Origin: Cydia pomonella
Taxonomy: Eukaryota; Arthropoda; Insecta; Lepidoptera; Tortricidae
Length of the DNA: 64,000 nucleotides
Assembly (NCBI RefSeq): GCF_033807575.1
Contig: NC_084715.1
Span: forward strand, 7,737,349 to 7,801,348
Direction of reading: 5' to 3'
A model generated the notes under the pieces. It made no database searches. It saw nothing but the letters and a program-made list of their open reading frames with translations, and was not told the DNA's origin. Shown here piece by piece: positions 49,101 through 60,344 of the stretch. The translations under genes were made by a program, and so were the position numbers. How positions within the stretch are numbered: position 1 is the stretch's first letter; every line of letters starts with the position of its first letter.

Positions 49101-52100
49101 GAGCGTGAATCTCGCGACCTAAACGCGTAAGCGCCATTAACTTTTACGGCGCTTACGACATTTTGACTAACTACTCCTTTTTTGAGACGAGTAGAAATCA
49201 ATGATAATGGATATTCTGCAGGCTAAATGGTATTAACAATATGAAAAAGTCACTTATCGTAATCAAAGAGTTGTTCTTTTAGAATCATCTAAATGTCCCT
49301 TGGAAGGAGATGCTACGATGCAAGGCGTTGTACGCTATCGTGGTTGCTCACATCGGGCAGTCCTGGGGTCAGTTGTCGTTGTACACGGAGGTTCCGGCGT
49401 TTATGGACACAGTAATGAAAGTCAACATAAAAGCCGTAAGTCGATGACGTCATCATTTTGCTTGTAATGGTTATACTTTCGTTAATTGAGATAATAATTT
49501 TTTTTTTTTTTTTTTTCTATTTATAATAATAAGTATTATGATGCGCAGTCAGCTGTAGATATAGATAATCCCCCCTACAAACAAGTAATAAAGCAGGAGG
49601 AGTGGGGTCAGTTATCTCTGCAGCTGATGACACTGCAAGTTGAATAATTCATACTGAACTTAAACTATTTTACAGGTAGTGCATAATCGGATTGATCATG
49701 TCATGTTAAACATGTTAAACAGTTATAGTCAAATAATAACAAACAATGTCTTTCATTGGACGGATCATTTTCAGAACGGGCTCCTGACAGCATTGCCTTT
49801 CTTCGTGATGTGGCTCGCTAACTTTTTCTTTTGCTGGTTCGCCGATATGCTCATAGTCAAAAAGTTGCTATCCGTCACCAATACTAGAAAATTGGCTAAT
49901 ACATTAGGTAAGAATTTTAGATAGAAAAGTCTATTTTTTATATTCATCAAATCTATTATTATGTGATAACTTAATATCATTTGTATAATAAATATTTTCT
50001 TTGCCTTTAGATAAACAGTATTGTTTAGAGTAAAAATGTAATTGATTATATTACTTAAATAAAGTAAGTAAGTAAACACTTTATTGTACGAGAAAAATAA
50101 ATATTACATAAGATGGGATATAATTGGGCAGTACAAAGGCGAACTTATCCCTAAGAGGGATCTCTTCCAGTTAACCCATACCTAAAATAGTAATTAAAAA
50201 CTATATCTTAAGTAATTATATATTATTACATACTATATACTATTTATAAATAAATATCTTTATATACATATATAAATAAATATATATTATGCCCGTACAC
50301 ATCTTCCTACCTATCAGTAAGTTCTTCATCTGAGAGCCATAGTTTTTTTAGTTCATATTTTAGCGATGCCACTGATTGACACTGTCTCAAAGGAGGTGGT
50401 AGCGCGTTCCAAAGCTTAACAGAATTTACGGTGAATGATTTGTGTTATGATCGATGTTTATGAATCGGGATAGAGAGGGAAAGATCGGTGCTAGAGCGTA
50501 GCCGGTGGTCACTATCGTTTGCTAGAAACTTGAACCGCTCAGAGAGGTAGGGTGGGGACGAGGGAATGAATAGTAGAAAGGGGCAGATTTCCGATTTGCG
50601 AATTCAAGTGCGTCTAAATAAACCAAACCAAACATATGTAAACAGGTAAAATAATCAATTAAACCGATTGGTATACATATAATGGCAATATCTTATAAAA
50701 TGGTTATTTTACATATATATTGACACCTCCAACAATAGCTCAATCAATTGAAGGGATTTTCTAATAGTGAGGTTGTTATAAGAGTTATAAAGGTTTCACT
50801 TTATTGACGGACAAAAAATAAATTAGTAAATTTAATTTTTTTACCATTATTGCTTTTGTATTACAGGTAGTGTCATACCTGCGTTTGGACTTATCTTGTT
50901 GGCTTACGTTGAGAAGGATATTGTTATTGTAGAAACAATTTTAGTTATCACCTGTGTCTTCAAGACCGCCTTTCATGTTGGCTGTTATGTAAGTTACTTT
51001 CAATTCACTGTTTGCAATTTCTATACTATTATTATTATTATTTATTTTTTTATGGTAGAGGAGGCAAACGAGCAGACGGATCACCTGATGGTAAGCGATT
51101 ACCGCCGCCCATGGACACCTGCAACACCAGAGGGGTTGTGAGTGCGTTGCCGGCCTTTAAGATGGGAGTACGCTCTTTTAATATATTAATATATTTAGTT
51201 TATATTTCTTCATATTCCATATTAATTATTCCTTTAATATTCGTAGTTTCACGACGCGGAACAGGGCTTTAGGTTATGCCACACAAATAGGGCTTAGATA
51301 AATAAGTCAAGCCAGTCAGTTCAACAGAATCAAAACAGTAATTTGTGATTGTGATTTATTATTTTAAACTTAAAGATATTTAATTATTTCACTTTATAAG
51401 GTTATTTTCTTTCACGTTAATTTACTTTGAAATTCCTGCCAACCTTATTATTAACGGTTCTGCAGTCGACCCTCTGTATGATACGATCTCTATTTGGAGG
51501 GTTTTTGTACGGAACCCTAATTAACGCAACCAAGTGTGAACAGATTGCGTTATCATTTAATGTCAAGAACTTGTGATGAGGATAGTAATGGTTAAAGCCA
51601 ATTTATGGAACATGAGAGAAAAAGTAATTTTAAGCGACTACGTATTTTATATGTGTTCACGTATGCTTCCAGCCAGACCATTTAAATGATTTTTTTTTTA
51701 ATTTGGTACTTGAAGTGTTTGTTATAATGGGTGATATATATTTCATAGAATGAGTTACATTCACGTTTTTCCTGTAGATTAAGCAAAGTTGAGAGGGTAA
51801 AAAGTTATTTTTTACGCTGCACTGTTAAAGGCAGGATATATGTTTCAAGTTACTTATAAAAGTAGGTACTTGAGACTTATATAAGAAAAACGTAATATAT
51901 TTGAACCCGGGTCGTTAACTTTCGTTGGTATGTCCACAAAAGGGACCTTTTTATAAAATAAGTTTGACCCTAATATGAGTATTGACATGAAGACGTCGGG
52001 AATTTATAAACCCAGAAATGGTGTCCGAGGACTAAGGGTTGGTTGCACCATGAAGCCGTCTGTCACCATTAAAGCGTTCGCAAAATTTTATTGTATGGGA

Positions 52101-53803
52101 GTTTTCGTAGTTCTTTGCTGAGTTATGTTGATCAGTGTGGTTGGTGCAGCTGGTCCTAAGCGATCGTTAACGGCTGTATATTATTATATTTCTAATAATT
52201 TCTATGCTTCATTCTTAGCGATTTGTTTAAATATTGTAGTTGAGCTCCATATTACAGCCTAGCACGGATATTTAAAGTAAGGAGATTTTAAAATTTCCTA
52301 CTGGCAACACTCAATCGGAGGTGTCGTAGTGCTATTGTGTTGCTAGTGATAAGTACTTTATTGAATTCTTATAGTTATTAGTTCAATTTAAGCAATAAAT
52401 ACTGTATGACAAAGTTCATGCAAACATTATTTAGGGTTATAAGTATTAAGCATTCAACCATTCTATATTCCACGAGCTAGAGCATCTTATAGTGACGTGA
52501 TGTCCTGATAACTTTAACTTAACATACAGTTTGACTTGTTTTGACCAGTAATTCCTAAGCATATACCCTTTAGAAATATAAGCGAGCATTAAGCAGAATT
52601 CAACCATTCATAACAATAATGAATAGAGAACTAGGGTATATCCTTGTGCCAATTTTTTTTGATATAATCAAATTTATAGCTTGATTTATTTTGACAGGTA
52701 AACCACCTCGATTTGGCTCCTAATTTCGCTGGTACGATGATGAGTATCAGCAACTTTGTAGCTAATATATGCAGTTCCCTGGCGCCAGTGGTCGCAGGTT
52801 TTATTCTTGTCGCGGATGTCGTAAGTATAACTTTAATTATTGACTCATTTTAAATTTACTTGATATGGTGTTATAGAACTTTTAGCTTTATAAATACCGG
52901 TCCAGCAAATAAATATACCAGCTTTATAATTATGAATAACCATACAGAGTCTGCTCATCTTCTCCTTACTTCAAAAAAATGAGGTGAGGGGTGAGGATAA
53001 AGAGGTGTCACAAGACTTTAAACATAATATCCAACTCAAAGAGATGATGGGAGGTGGAGGAAGCGTGTCCTAGTGTGGAGGCCTCGTTCAAAAAGACCAG
53101 ATCACATACCTCCAACTAGATGAGAGGATGATATTAAAAAGATTGCGGGCCCATTCTGGAGGAGCAAAGTAGCAAATCGGGCTGCTTGGAGGAGATTTGG
53201 AGAGGCGTGTGCCCAACAGTGGGCGCATACTCGCTGAGGAAGAGATCCAACTCACCACTTATGTTTCCACATTTACCCTCGAGAACGCAGCTCTAGCAGT
53301 CCGACTCCGGGCGGCCGGCAAAGGTTAGCCAGAGGCAGAGGGCACTGCATCACCCACCCACCTATCGTGTTGCAGAACTTTCCAGAAGAACAAGGTGGTC
53401 GCTACTTTCCAACAGCCCGACAACAAACTCCCTGCGTCGACTTGATTTCACTGGAGAAACTAGTGGGTGATTGGGTCGTCACATTCTGATGCCAAATACT
53501 TGAACCAAAATTATTATTTGCCGCAAATAACTGAAATAAACAATGATGTCCAAAGAACTTCTTAGTTAAGTCTACAGCAACTTGGTAGCAACATAATTTT
53601 ATATACATTTATATAATTACTTAAATCTATTTCAGACTAGTGAACTACTTTGGCGTAAGGTGTTTTTGGTAGCTGCTGGGCTATACTTGGTAACTGATCT
53701 GGTTTACGTCGTCATTGGCTCGGCCGAGTTACAGGATTGGAATAACCCTGAACAATGTAAGAATAAAAATATAGAAAACGGAGAACAAACACCGATGTTA
53801 TAG
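42782..53803 (+). CDS. Gene D: SLC17-like MFS transporter
   Basis: Exons: 42782-42908, 47047-47273, 47654-47839, 48099-48237, 48702-48925, 49283-49435, 49775-49907, 50867-50988, 52698-52820, 53636-53803, giving 533 aa ending at TAG. MDNLEQKK begins a 42-residue polar tail. TM1 follows GYGYRHQQ and keeps YSMRTCIGVAMVAM. The loop has two sequons (NTT, NQT). Then QIPAGQLAHRYGTRYLL, RMVQGLSQSCLIPGMH, KWVPLEERGRL, GADSPGQHSKISVAEKRYI, LPFFVMWLANFFFCWF and DLAPNFAGTM follow in order. Differences from B and C at otherwise shared sites include FFFCWFADML for FFFSWF-DMI and KKLLSV for KKWLSV in exon 7, and ILVADV at the end of exon 9. Intron 1 is 4138 nt because of the element at 43411-46988; all splice sites and the frame are intact. 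Function is inferred as in gene B. Confidence 0.93.
43130..43275. repeat. Dispersed lepidopteran repeat in gene D intron 1
   Basis: GCTATATGGGGGTTTTCGGG, AAAAATCGATCTAGCTAGGT, GCGCATTTTTGAG and CGAGCAAAGCTTGGTCTCCC are phrases of a repeat I recognise as widespread in moths and butterflies. It follows a (TA)n run at 43105-43128. No coding capacity. Confidence 0.55.
43411..43712 (+). repeat. Left 302 bp inverted repeat of the composite element
   Basis: The outer half holds two nested hairpins. CGGTAAAACCTAGG (43439-43452) pairs with CCTAGGTTTTACCG (43467-43480). CGGTAAAAGCCCGAA (43489-43503) pairs with TTCGGGCTTTTACCG (43526-43540), and GTGAA / TTCAC continue that stem. The GGTAA-x-CCTAGG motif recurs around 43549-43575. 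The inner half is ordinary sequence. A 77-codon open frame (43522-43755, minus) exists only because the repeat has no stops in that frame. Confidence 0.8.
44363..45019 (+). mobile_element. Degraded LINE reverse transcriptase fragment
   Basis: One frame reads LKQAVRYYKDRNTPIYTCFL, DL, stop, KAFDLVVYDKL, stop: the RT domain start with two nonsense codons. After a frame change the palm reads LLFNVYVNELIEALSRAHVG and NNISYADDMALLGPSADAV (44644-44790). Then, with a deletion and another frame change, it reads MFAEARVDDFFAIRRKRIAS and MRGSSNSLLKVLAEHLDC to about 45019, a C-terminal block I associate with insect LINEs. Clearly non-functional. Confidence 0.82.
45700..46660 (+). mobile_element. R1-like LINE fragment inside the composite element
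   Basis: TICYADDTS then a stop at about 45760 is the RT catalytic YADD box. The same frame continues WGRHMEDNFFRAAVAAEMSV, GLNVSLLKTEAIVFGGPG, HMKYLGLIFDRRWNFGLYFL and YVGVVRSMALYGA to 46169. A later frame (46403-46660) reads SLHDVVSATLRSKRAWKEV and RLREDSADALPLRRRRRGRV to a stop. The YADDT, KTE and MKYLG order fits R1-clade elements. Frame breaks make it dead. It is much GC-richer than the surrounding intron. Confidence 0.82.
46687..46988 (-). repeat. Right 302 bp inverted repeat of the composite element
   Basis: Reverse complement of 43411-43712, same length, no gaps, about two substitutions (for example AAAACCCGAAG for AAAGCCCGAAG near the outer end). The near identity implies recent insertion or homogenisation by gene conversion. 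Confidence 0.8.
48290..48505 (-). mobile_element. Diverged SINE copy, gene D intron 4
   Basis: The + strand shows CACAAATCGACTAACC, TCATAACTCAGGAACA, and CACCGGGAATTAAACTCGG, the reverse complement of the 10701 SINE body and B-box area. The A-box end is lost. Confidence 0.55.
49003..49172. repeat. Repeat family Z, copy in gene D intron 5
   Basis: Matches 42500-42692 through GAACTATTATTACTA, ATGAGTTGTTGTTGTTTTGA, GGAGCGTGAATCTCGCGACC and GTAAGCGCCATTAA. It is slightly shorter at the right end. Confidence 0.6.
49547..49634. mobile_element. Palindromic MITE, copy 2
   Basis: GCGCAGTCAGCTGTAGATAT and ATAATCCCCCC at the left pair with GGGGTCAGTTAT and CTCTGCAGCTGATGACACTG at the right. Same family as 20062-20148; gene D intron 6, just after a long T run. 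Confidence 0.6.
50056..50630 (-). mobile_element. LINE family 2 fragment: RT C-terminus plus tail
   Basis: On the minus strand about 50580-50320 reads PPYLSERFKFLANDSDHRL, then SFTVNSVKLWNALPPPLRQC and VASLKYELKKLWL, a LINE C-terminus. The 3' tail follows: CTGGAAGAGATCCCTC, GTTCGCCTTTGTACTG and GTTTACTTACTTACTTTATT ending near 50056. The same tail occurs at 28797-28940. Gene D intron 7. Confidence 0.76.
51040..51275. repeat. Common lepidopteran repeat in gene D intron 8
   Basis: GGAGGCAAACGAGCAGACGG, TCACCTGATGGTAAGCGATT, CCGCCGCCCATGGACACCTG, and GTGAGTGCGTTGCCGGCCTT form a repeat that I recognise as one of the most frequent in moth and butterfly genomes. It lies about 50 bp past the exon 8 donor and creates open frames that are not genes. 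Confidence 0.65.
52035..52180. repeat. Dispersed repeat, second copy (see 8535)
   Basis: GAAGCCGTCTGTCACCATTA, AAGCGTTCGCAAAATTTTAT and TTTTCGTAGTTCTTTGCTGA correspond block by block to 8540-8625. Gene D intron 8; non-coding. Confidence 0.55.
53040..53250 (+). mobile_element. LINE C-terminal fragment in gene D intron 9
   Basis: About 53124-53232 reads DDIKKIAGPFWRSKVANRAA, WRRFGEACAQQWAHTR and stop, matching the extreme C-terminus of a common insect endonuclease/reverse-transcriptase LINE type. The preceding sequence is in broken frames. The adjoining GC-rich stretch (53280-53360) is unidentified. Confidence 0.65.
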
Positions 53804-54572
53804 CTATTTCGTAATTAAAAGTTAAACAGTTTGTACATTATTGTGTTTAATTTCGTTAAAGTATTTGCTATTTATATATCATGAATATTTATTGAGACGT
53901 AAAACTCCAGATATCGGCAATTAATGTCTGAATATTCTCCCATATTCCAAAAAAAGTTCCGTATTGCTCATCAAGTAAAATGTACATCATGAAAAATGTT
54001 GTCTATACTTACCTATATTTTCACGTCACTTTTTTATGCTCCGGAGTATTAAATGACTATTCAGACGTCGCTCGCTAAAAAATATTACCGCTGTATTTCC
54101 TCGGTAACTTGTTAGTGTCAGGGATTTTCTCATGTTTTTATTTTTACTGGCCAGGTCCGGATAGGCATATAGTTTTTTTAATATCTGGTAAATTTGACGG
54201 GCGGACTACGGAGGCTTTGTGATTTGGAGGTTTGGTTACGAAACCTTAAAATACAGGTAGATGTATATATACTTGTTTTATGCTGAGTATATTTTATAAT
54301 TTTTTTCACATAAACAAAATCCATATTAATATAAAAACGTGATATTTTGAAAAATTGCCATAGTCAAATCCGACTTTATTACTCAAGCCAGACGTAAATT
54401 CAACAAATTGTTTGCAAAAAAACTAAAGAAGCGTTGCAGTTCTGTTAAGCTTAATTGGATTCCTTTTGTTACTTACTGGTATCGGGATTGCCTGGTACAA
54501 AGACCGATATCCACAGAATCTAATGTGCGTCACGCGTCATTTTGTTATTAGTCGACTTTTGTTTTTAATATT

Positions 54573-54613
54573 CAGGGGGGGGGGGGTCAATTATCTCTGC
54601 AGCTGACTGTACA
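54573..54613. mobile_element. Half copy of the palindromic MITE
   Basis: GGGGGGGTCAATTATCTCTG and CAGCTGACTGTACATG match one arm of the elements at 20062 and 49547. The other arm is absent. Confidence 0.5.
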
Positions 54614-54867
54614 TGTTCCTAAACCTTCGCTGACCGAATGATAATAATGTAAGTATTAAAATTTACTCAGTCCTATTGCCGTGTATGAGATGGCTATAAT
54701 GTGATAAATGATGGGCAAAATTAACTATTTAAAAGACCTAGGTAGGCTAGGTATATCAATTTTTTTTTGTAACAATAACGACGGCTATAGCGGTTACGAA
54801 GAAATTAACAAATTACGATTTTTTACTTTGGAGCAGCCTGTATGAGTTGGTAGCTTCTAAGGTCTAA

Positions 54868-54995
54868 GCACTAGTCACCGACATGGGCACTTTATTTTAT
54901 GGAAATATAGGTTAAATTTGAACAACGAAGATTTTTCTGTATTTGTACTTATCCTTGTCACTTTGACATAAAGTGCCAATGTCGAGTACTAGTGC
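54868..54995. mobile_element. Small inverted-repeat element, 128 bp
   Basis: GCACTAGTCACCGACATGGG and CACTTTAT at the left are mirrored by ATAAAGTG and CCAATGTCGAGTACTAGTGC at the right (arms of about 30 bp with a few mismatches). No coding content. Confidence 0.55.
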
Positions 54996-55572
54996 AGCGT
55001 CGAGCACTAGTAATTCCACATTATTATTACCTATCTTTTTTATTTATGACACTAATAAGATTCTAACTTTCGACAAAAGTCATTATTGCCGAACATTCTC
55101 GAAGTAATTGTCAGAAACACTGGTAATGATCTAATGATTAATACAGAAAAAGTGTCGCGTCTCCAAGAGTGTGTTATCACTTCGTTAGAAGAATGCCATT
55201 TTATCGCCTGCAGACACTCTTCGAGTGCTTTTGTTTCTTATTGTTAGTGTTCCTAATCGGATCAAATTCCGCTCAATAATAGCTTTAAGAAATAATGCCT
55301 TGGACAGCTAACTAGAAGGGTGTGGCCTGTAGCAGGAGCAATAAATTAAACTCTAGGCGGTACTTCTCAAACTGACCAACATTTAGTTCATCAACTTTTA
55401 AAAATAACTTGTTTTGATTTTTAGTACACTTTAAAGTTTATTGCAAGACGCAAAGTATTGCGAATTTTGTTATGTTTAAATCGCAATGATGTTAACGTAC
55501 CTACATTGATACCTAATATTTATTTTGTATAAAAAATAAGAGGTCTACGGGATTCAAAAGTTGTTGTATAAC

Positions 55573-55671
55573 TAGGGCATAAAGCGACCTGTGTTATCCA
55601 AGGCAATTTATCGTTCCGAGTGTAAGCGAGGACCGATATAGGTCGAGGATAACATGGGGCATTTATATGCC
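55573..55671. repeat. Imperfect fold-back sequence
   Basis: AGGGCATAAAGCG and TGTGTTATCC are mirrored by GGATAACATG and GGGCATTTATATGCCT about 60 bp later. A degenerate small inverted-repeat element is likely. A GC-rich block (55790-55845) follows with no identifiable content. Confidence 0.4.
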
Positions 55672-56182
55672 TGTGTATTACTTATATACTCTGCTTTTCA
55701 CTTCGATTGTGAGTAAAATATACAAAAATATCCGATATTTTAGGGTTATTTTACCGTAATTTTTCAAGACTACAGAAAATCGTACTCGGGCGGGTGGGGC
55801 GCGCTGGGCGCGCCGGTCGGGGGCTCGCCGGCAGGGCTGACAGTTTGTACATGGCAGATTTTGGACTTTATTACTAAGTTAATATGGGTCGTAATAGATT
55901 ATTTTAATTTATGATCTAGAGCGAATAAGAAATTTTATGTTGCATGCGATTTAAATGTCAATTTTACGAGCATGAGAAGTGCATTTTTTATCGTTTGAGG
56001 AGTATAAAGTACGAGTACAATATTATGTTTTAATTCTTTACTCGTGTTACAGGTCACACCCGGTATGTACTGGAAAAATAACATTTCTCGTAAATACTGG
56101 CAAGGCGTTTTTTTGTAGTAGACGGCTTTGTTACTTATACGATTCTACGTTAAAATAAGTAAGTAAGTAAGTAATAGTACAT

Positions 56183-56335
56183 TACGATACAAGTGCGAAA
56201 CATAGGAAATTCGAAACGAGTGGCGATAAATTAAAACACGACCGAAGGGGTTGTTTTAAATCGACACGAGTTGCGAATTGCCTATTCGCACATGTATCGT
56301 ACAACGTTTTACAGTATGGCCCTTTAAATGTTCGA
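56183..56335. mobile_element. MITE with ATTACGATACAAGTGCGAA ends
   Basis: ATTACGATACAAGTGCGAAA and GGAAATTCG at the left pair with CGAATTGCC and TTCGCACATGTATCGTACAA at the right; CACGACCGAAGGGGTTGTTT lies inside. I recognise it as a frequent lepidopteran MITE type. Confidence 0.6.
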
Positions 56336-56399
56336 CACAGTAACGTAATATGCTAATTTTCGCACTAGCGCAAGTAGCACCATATATGTACTGTAAATA

Positions 56400-56850
56400 C
56401 TCTTTATTGCACCAACAATTATACATTTTACATACATGTAAAACTACAAGTAAATTTTAAAGAAAAATAGAACCAGGGAAAAACAGGCGGTCGTATCGCT
56501 AAAAAGCGATCTCTTCCAGACAACCTTTGTGGCATTTGGAGTCGAGACACTAGGGCCGTGGGGTCCAAGCGCCAAGGGCCAAGTTACTATTCAATGAATT
56601 AAGTAAAAGGCTCATCGATGCTACGGGTGACCAGAGAGCTGGCAGCTTTCTCTCGCAACGCATAAATATTGCCATTCAGCGAGGGAATGCTGCCAGCATC
56701 TTTGGCACAATGCCGCGGGGGCCTTATTTACATATATTTTTATTTAGATTAGTTTTTAAATTTAATATAAGTAGCTATTTTATATGTTTGTATGTACCAT
56801 TAATTTTACACTATTAAATTACAGGTTCTCGACAACCTTTAGGTAGGTTT
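56400..56850. mobile_element. LINE tail and LINE coding fragment, facing each other
   Basis: 56400-56525 looks like a minus-strand LINE tail (TATCGCTAAAAAGCGATCTC, shared with 8680-8720). From about 56600 the plus strand reads DATGDQRAGSFLSQRINIAI, QRGNAASIFGTMPRGPYLHI and AT-rich 3' sequence, matching the minus-strand fragment at 22966-23190. Both are truncated. Confidence 0.58.
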
Positions 56851-57590
56851 GGGGTTAGGTTTACGTTAAAATAACTTACCTAATAGATTTAGATAGTTCG
56901 TAGCCAGGTATAACGAAATGATAATTATCATTCCGGAATTTATTCTCGAGGGCGGTAAAAGTTTTTATTTGATACGATTATTAAACAATATCAGAAGTGA
57001 CCGCGGACAAAGGTAAACACACGCAGATATATGATAAGTAAAGAGCTAAGATTTAATTAATCATGAGGATAGCCCAGCGATCTATCATGATCTAGCCGGG
57101 TTGTACAATCATCATTACTAAGCCATCAATCTGTTTAGCGATGGAGTCATCCATCATGATGGCTGCCGAAAATCAGGCCAAGTCTGTTGCCGAAATTTAT
57201 ATATTATTGGCTAGCCGTTAGTATATTTACCACGACAAGGTCTATAATGATTCTCTCATCTTATAAATTATGAACCGCATGGCAATCTTAAACTGTGAAT
57301 GTACATTCGTGAGTTCCAATATCGGTTCATAGGTAACCAAATTTCAGTTACTCAGAAAGACTTATATAGCTGGGTAAAACATGGGTGAATCCTTCAAGTT
57401 CTTGTTTTAAAAGCAGTCTTAAAAAAGCCTTTACCCCATCTCGTTAAAATTAAGGTAACGTTTATCTTACGTATACTAGTAAATTAAAGCGGGTTTTTGA
57501 TTCAAAATTGTGTACCATTGTCAAGTGATAATTATATTTAGTAACTTAAGTCGACTAATAATGAGAATATTATAAACATTAAAAGAGTTT

Positions 57591-58015
57591 TAGTACACTA
57601 GTATAGAGCCCGGGAAACGAAGGGTTGTAGGCCAAGTAGATATAGACGGCCGAGCGCAGCGAGGTTGCCTGGGGATACGCGGCCGGCAACCCCGTTTCTC
57701 GCTGAGATTTGTATAGTGCTTTTCTCAAACTTGCAATGTAATAATAATAAAAATAGGATGATGATGATGATGATTGTTTCATGTCCTAATGTGATAGGTT
57801 TCAGTGCGTTGGGTTTTCTAAAGGGCAACGAAATGCCAAGATGTGTCACAATTTGACGTTTAAAAACAATAGAAGGTTGCCTTACAGGCCTAGGTGTGTA
57901 GGCTGTATGAAATTCCTTTACAATATCATCTTTACTTATCGCATCGGATATATAATATTTTCGGACCTAATTTGAAGTAAACCATGTCAACATTTCATTG
58001 TAAGTTAGAGAAAAT
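57591..58015 (+). repeat. Repeat family X, uninterrupted copy
   Basis: GGGAAACGAAGGGTTGTAGG, ATACGCGGCCGGCAACCCCG, GTTTCTCGCTGAGATTTG, then GGCCTAGGTGTGTAGGCTGT and GGACCTAATTTGAAGTAA correspond in order to 10654-10700 plus 11454-11815. The copy includes a short GATGAT run. No gene. Confidence 0.65.
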
Positions 58016-60344
58016 ACTTATTAAGCAAAGCGTTTTAAAGTACTAAAACTTGAGCGATATACATTTAATAATTAGTGTAGAATAATTAACAATATTACGC
58101 AAGATTTCGGGATGTAAATGTAGAATTTTGAATTATAATGATGACGTGTCAAACTAAAGACAAACAACCAGAAAAGTATAGTTATGGCCCACCGGTATTG
58201 AGACTATATTATACATATACGGTATATAGCCCTAGCAGGTCTAATTTTTATTAAGTTTAAAAAAAAGTTATATAAACTCGGAGAAACTATTTTGTTTAGC
58301 ACTTTGTAATATTTATATTCGTGAAGGTGAAATAAAAAGAACTTTAATTATAATAAGCAAAAAAATGGCCTTTTTTCGTGAAAAAATCTCATCTTTTGAA
58401 GGTAAAGGTTGTTTATACATATTCATGTTAATATCCCTACATTTTCCGTAATTTTTCAAGGACAAATTCCAACATCTAAAATACGAATCTCATCTCCACT
58501 CAACGAGTTCCACAGACGTATCTCCGTGTACGCAATTTCAGTGGGTAGCATCTTAAGCACATTAAAAGGCTGAGCTTGCTTTATGAGGACCCTTCACTGT
58601 AATCGACTACATACGTCAGAAAAGAACAGCCAATGTAATTAAAAATTATCTGATTTAGGTATATAGCAAAAGTTATAGAGTCAGGGGTAATCTACAGTAC
58701 CATAAAATATAATAGCCCCCCATTATGTTCTCATACAAAAAACTTGTTGTACTCGTGGGTACATTTTGAAGGTCGCTCTTATACCTATGGCGTTAATATA
58801 TATATAGAATATTGCCAACTGGGGGACATTTTAGATGACGGTCTAAAAAATATAGGTACTTATTATCAGCCAGACCCCACAACGGAGCTGGCATAATAAA
58901 TAAATAGAAAAAAGTTATTTTTTCAAGTATCAATCCATTACATTATAATTATAATTACATGCCAAATATTAAATTAAATTACTCTAAACTAATATTAAAG
59001 CTATAATTAGAAATACTAATTAAATAGGTGGCGATTATGATGAATCATTCATTTAGGTATTTTATTATAAGTTAGGATGAATAAAATTTAACGATAACCT
59101 TATTGGGCTTCTTCTGATATACCTAACCTATAAGAAGAAGCTGGATTGGATCATAGCTCGAATACAGGTCACGATGGTGTATTTCGTTCATTACATTTAT
59201 GGATAAGGGTGTAATTATATAAGTACATAGTTTGATTCAAAATAAAATAATTAATAAATTAGTTTAATTTTAAATTGTAAATTGGATGATTTTAATAGAA
59301 TTGTATTTTAATCTGTTAGTAGTAGTGATAACCTGATGTAAAACTGCTACTAACAGCTCGCGTGCGGGGTGTGATTGTTTTATGAACATGCTTAGAATCC
59401 GTAAAAAATAGGTATAAAAAAAACTAGTAATATACGAATATTATAATTTTGATATAATATTTATTGTCATTTTTAAAGAATGAGGGTCCAATTGATTTTA
59501 TTGCAAGCGATTTTTGCACTTGGCTTATAGTTGCCTAATGCTTACAAGTTAGCTAAAACCCGTGTGTCGCAATCCTTTCAGAAAAACAAAAGGATACAAA
59601 CGCAAATCCACGTCAATAAAATAGATGAAATACCCGCCGAAAACAACTTAATTCAACACTTAGATACACTTTTATAAAGTCTACATTTGTTCGTTTTTAG
59701 CAAAGGGCATATAATTAGAATTTTTATTTGTCGGTTTTTAAGAAGGATCAAAGGTTATCCCAGATTGATGATAAGATTCTTTGTGATGCAAACATTGATA
59801 TACAATACGGCCCATATAAGTATTTACCGGATCAATTACAAAAAATGTGAAAGAATCTGTAGCAGCGTAAATTTTATTCAAATAACATGGTTTTTTTTCC
59901 TACCCAAATAGTTTTATCTATTATCATCGCAAACAGCCGATTACCTCCCCTCCGTTTTCCGTCTGCCTATTAATCACGTGGTTGTATCTCCAGAATAACG
60001 CAGTATTACGACGAAATATCACCGCTGCTGAATAATTTTACTTTCATATGAAGACAATCTCAGCACAATTTCCTTTCAATCCATCCTCCAGATTGACATT
60101 ACTGACACAAGACCTACAGACAGCTGTCAATTAATTTCTAAGATCCGCAATTTTATTGAGGCAATCGATATTCTATCATTTGCCTTAGTGCATGACAAAG
60201 TTCAATGAAAGGCAAAAAAAAAATTAAAAAAAATTTCATTAAGATTATTGGGATATTTTGAGGCGAATGAGGCAAGCATCTTCTTCCTAGCGTTTGTCCT
60301 GGTTTATTGCCACTGCTCATGGGAACCTGGGGTCCGCTTGGCAA
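58016..60344. other. No gene recognised
   Basis: AT-rich sequence with stops in all frames at short intervals. The longest open stretch (59687-59911) has a composition typical of random AT-rich DNA. I see no splice-bounded exon resembling the transporter family and no RNA gene. Confidence 0.5.

Noticed and set aside
51012..51272. Open frames of about 81-86 codons following exon 8 of gene D
   Set aside because: They run from the exon through the splice donor into a common lepidopteran repeat. The paralogues show that exon 8 ends at 50988.
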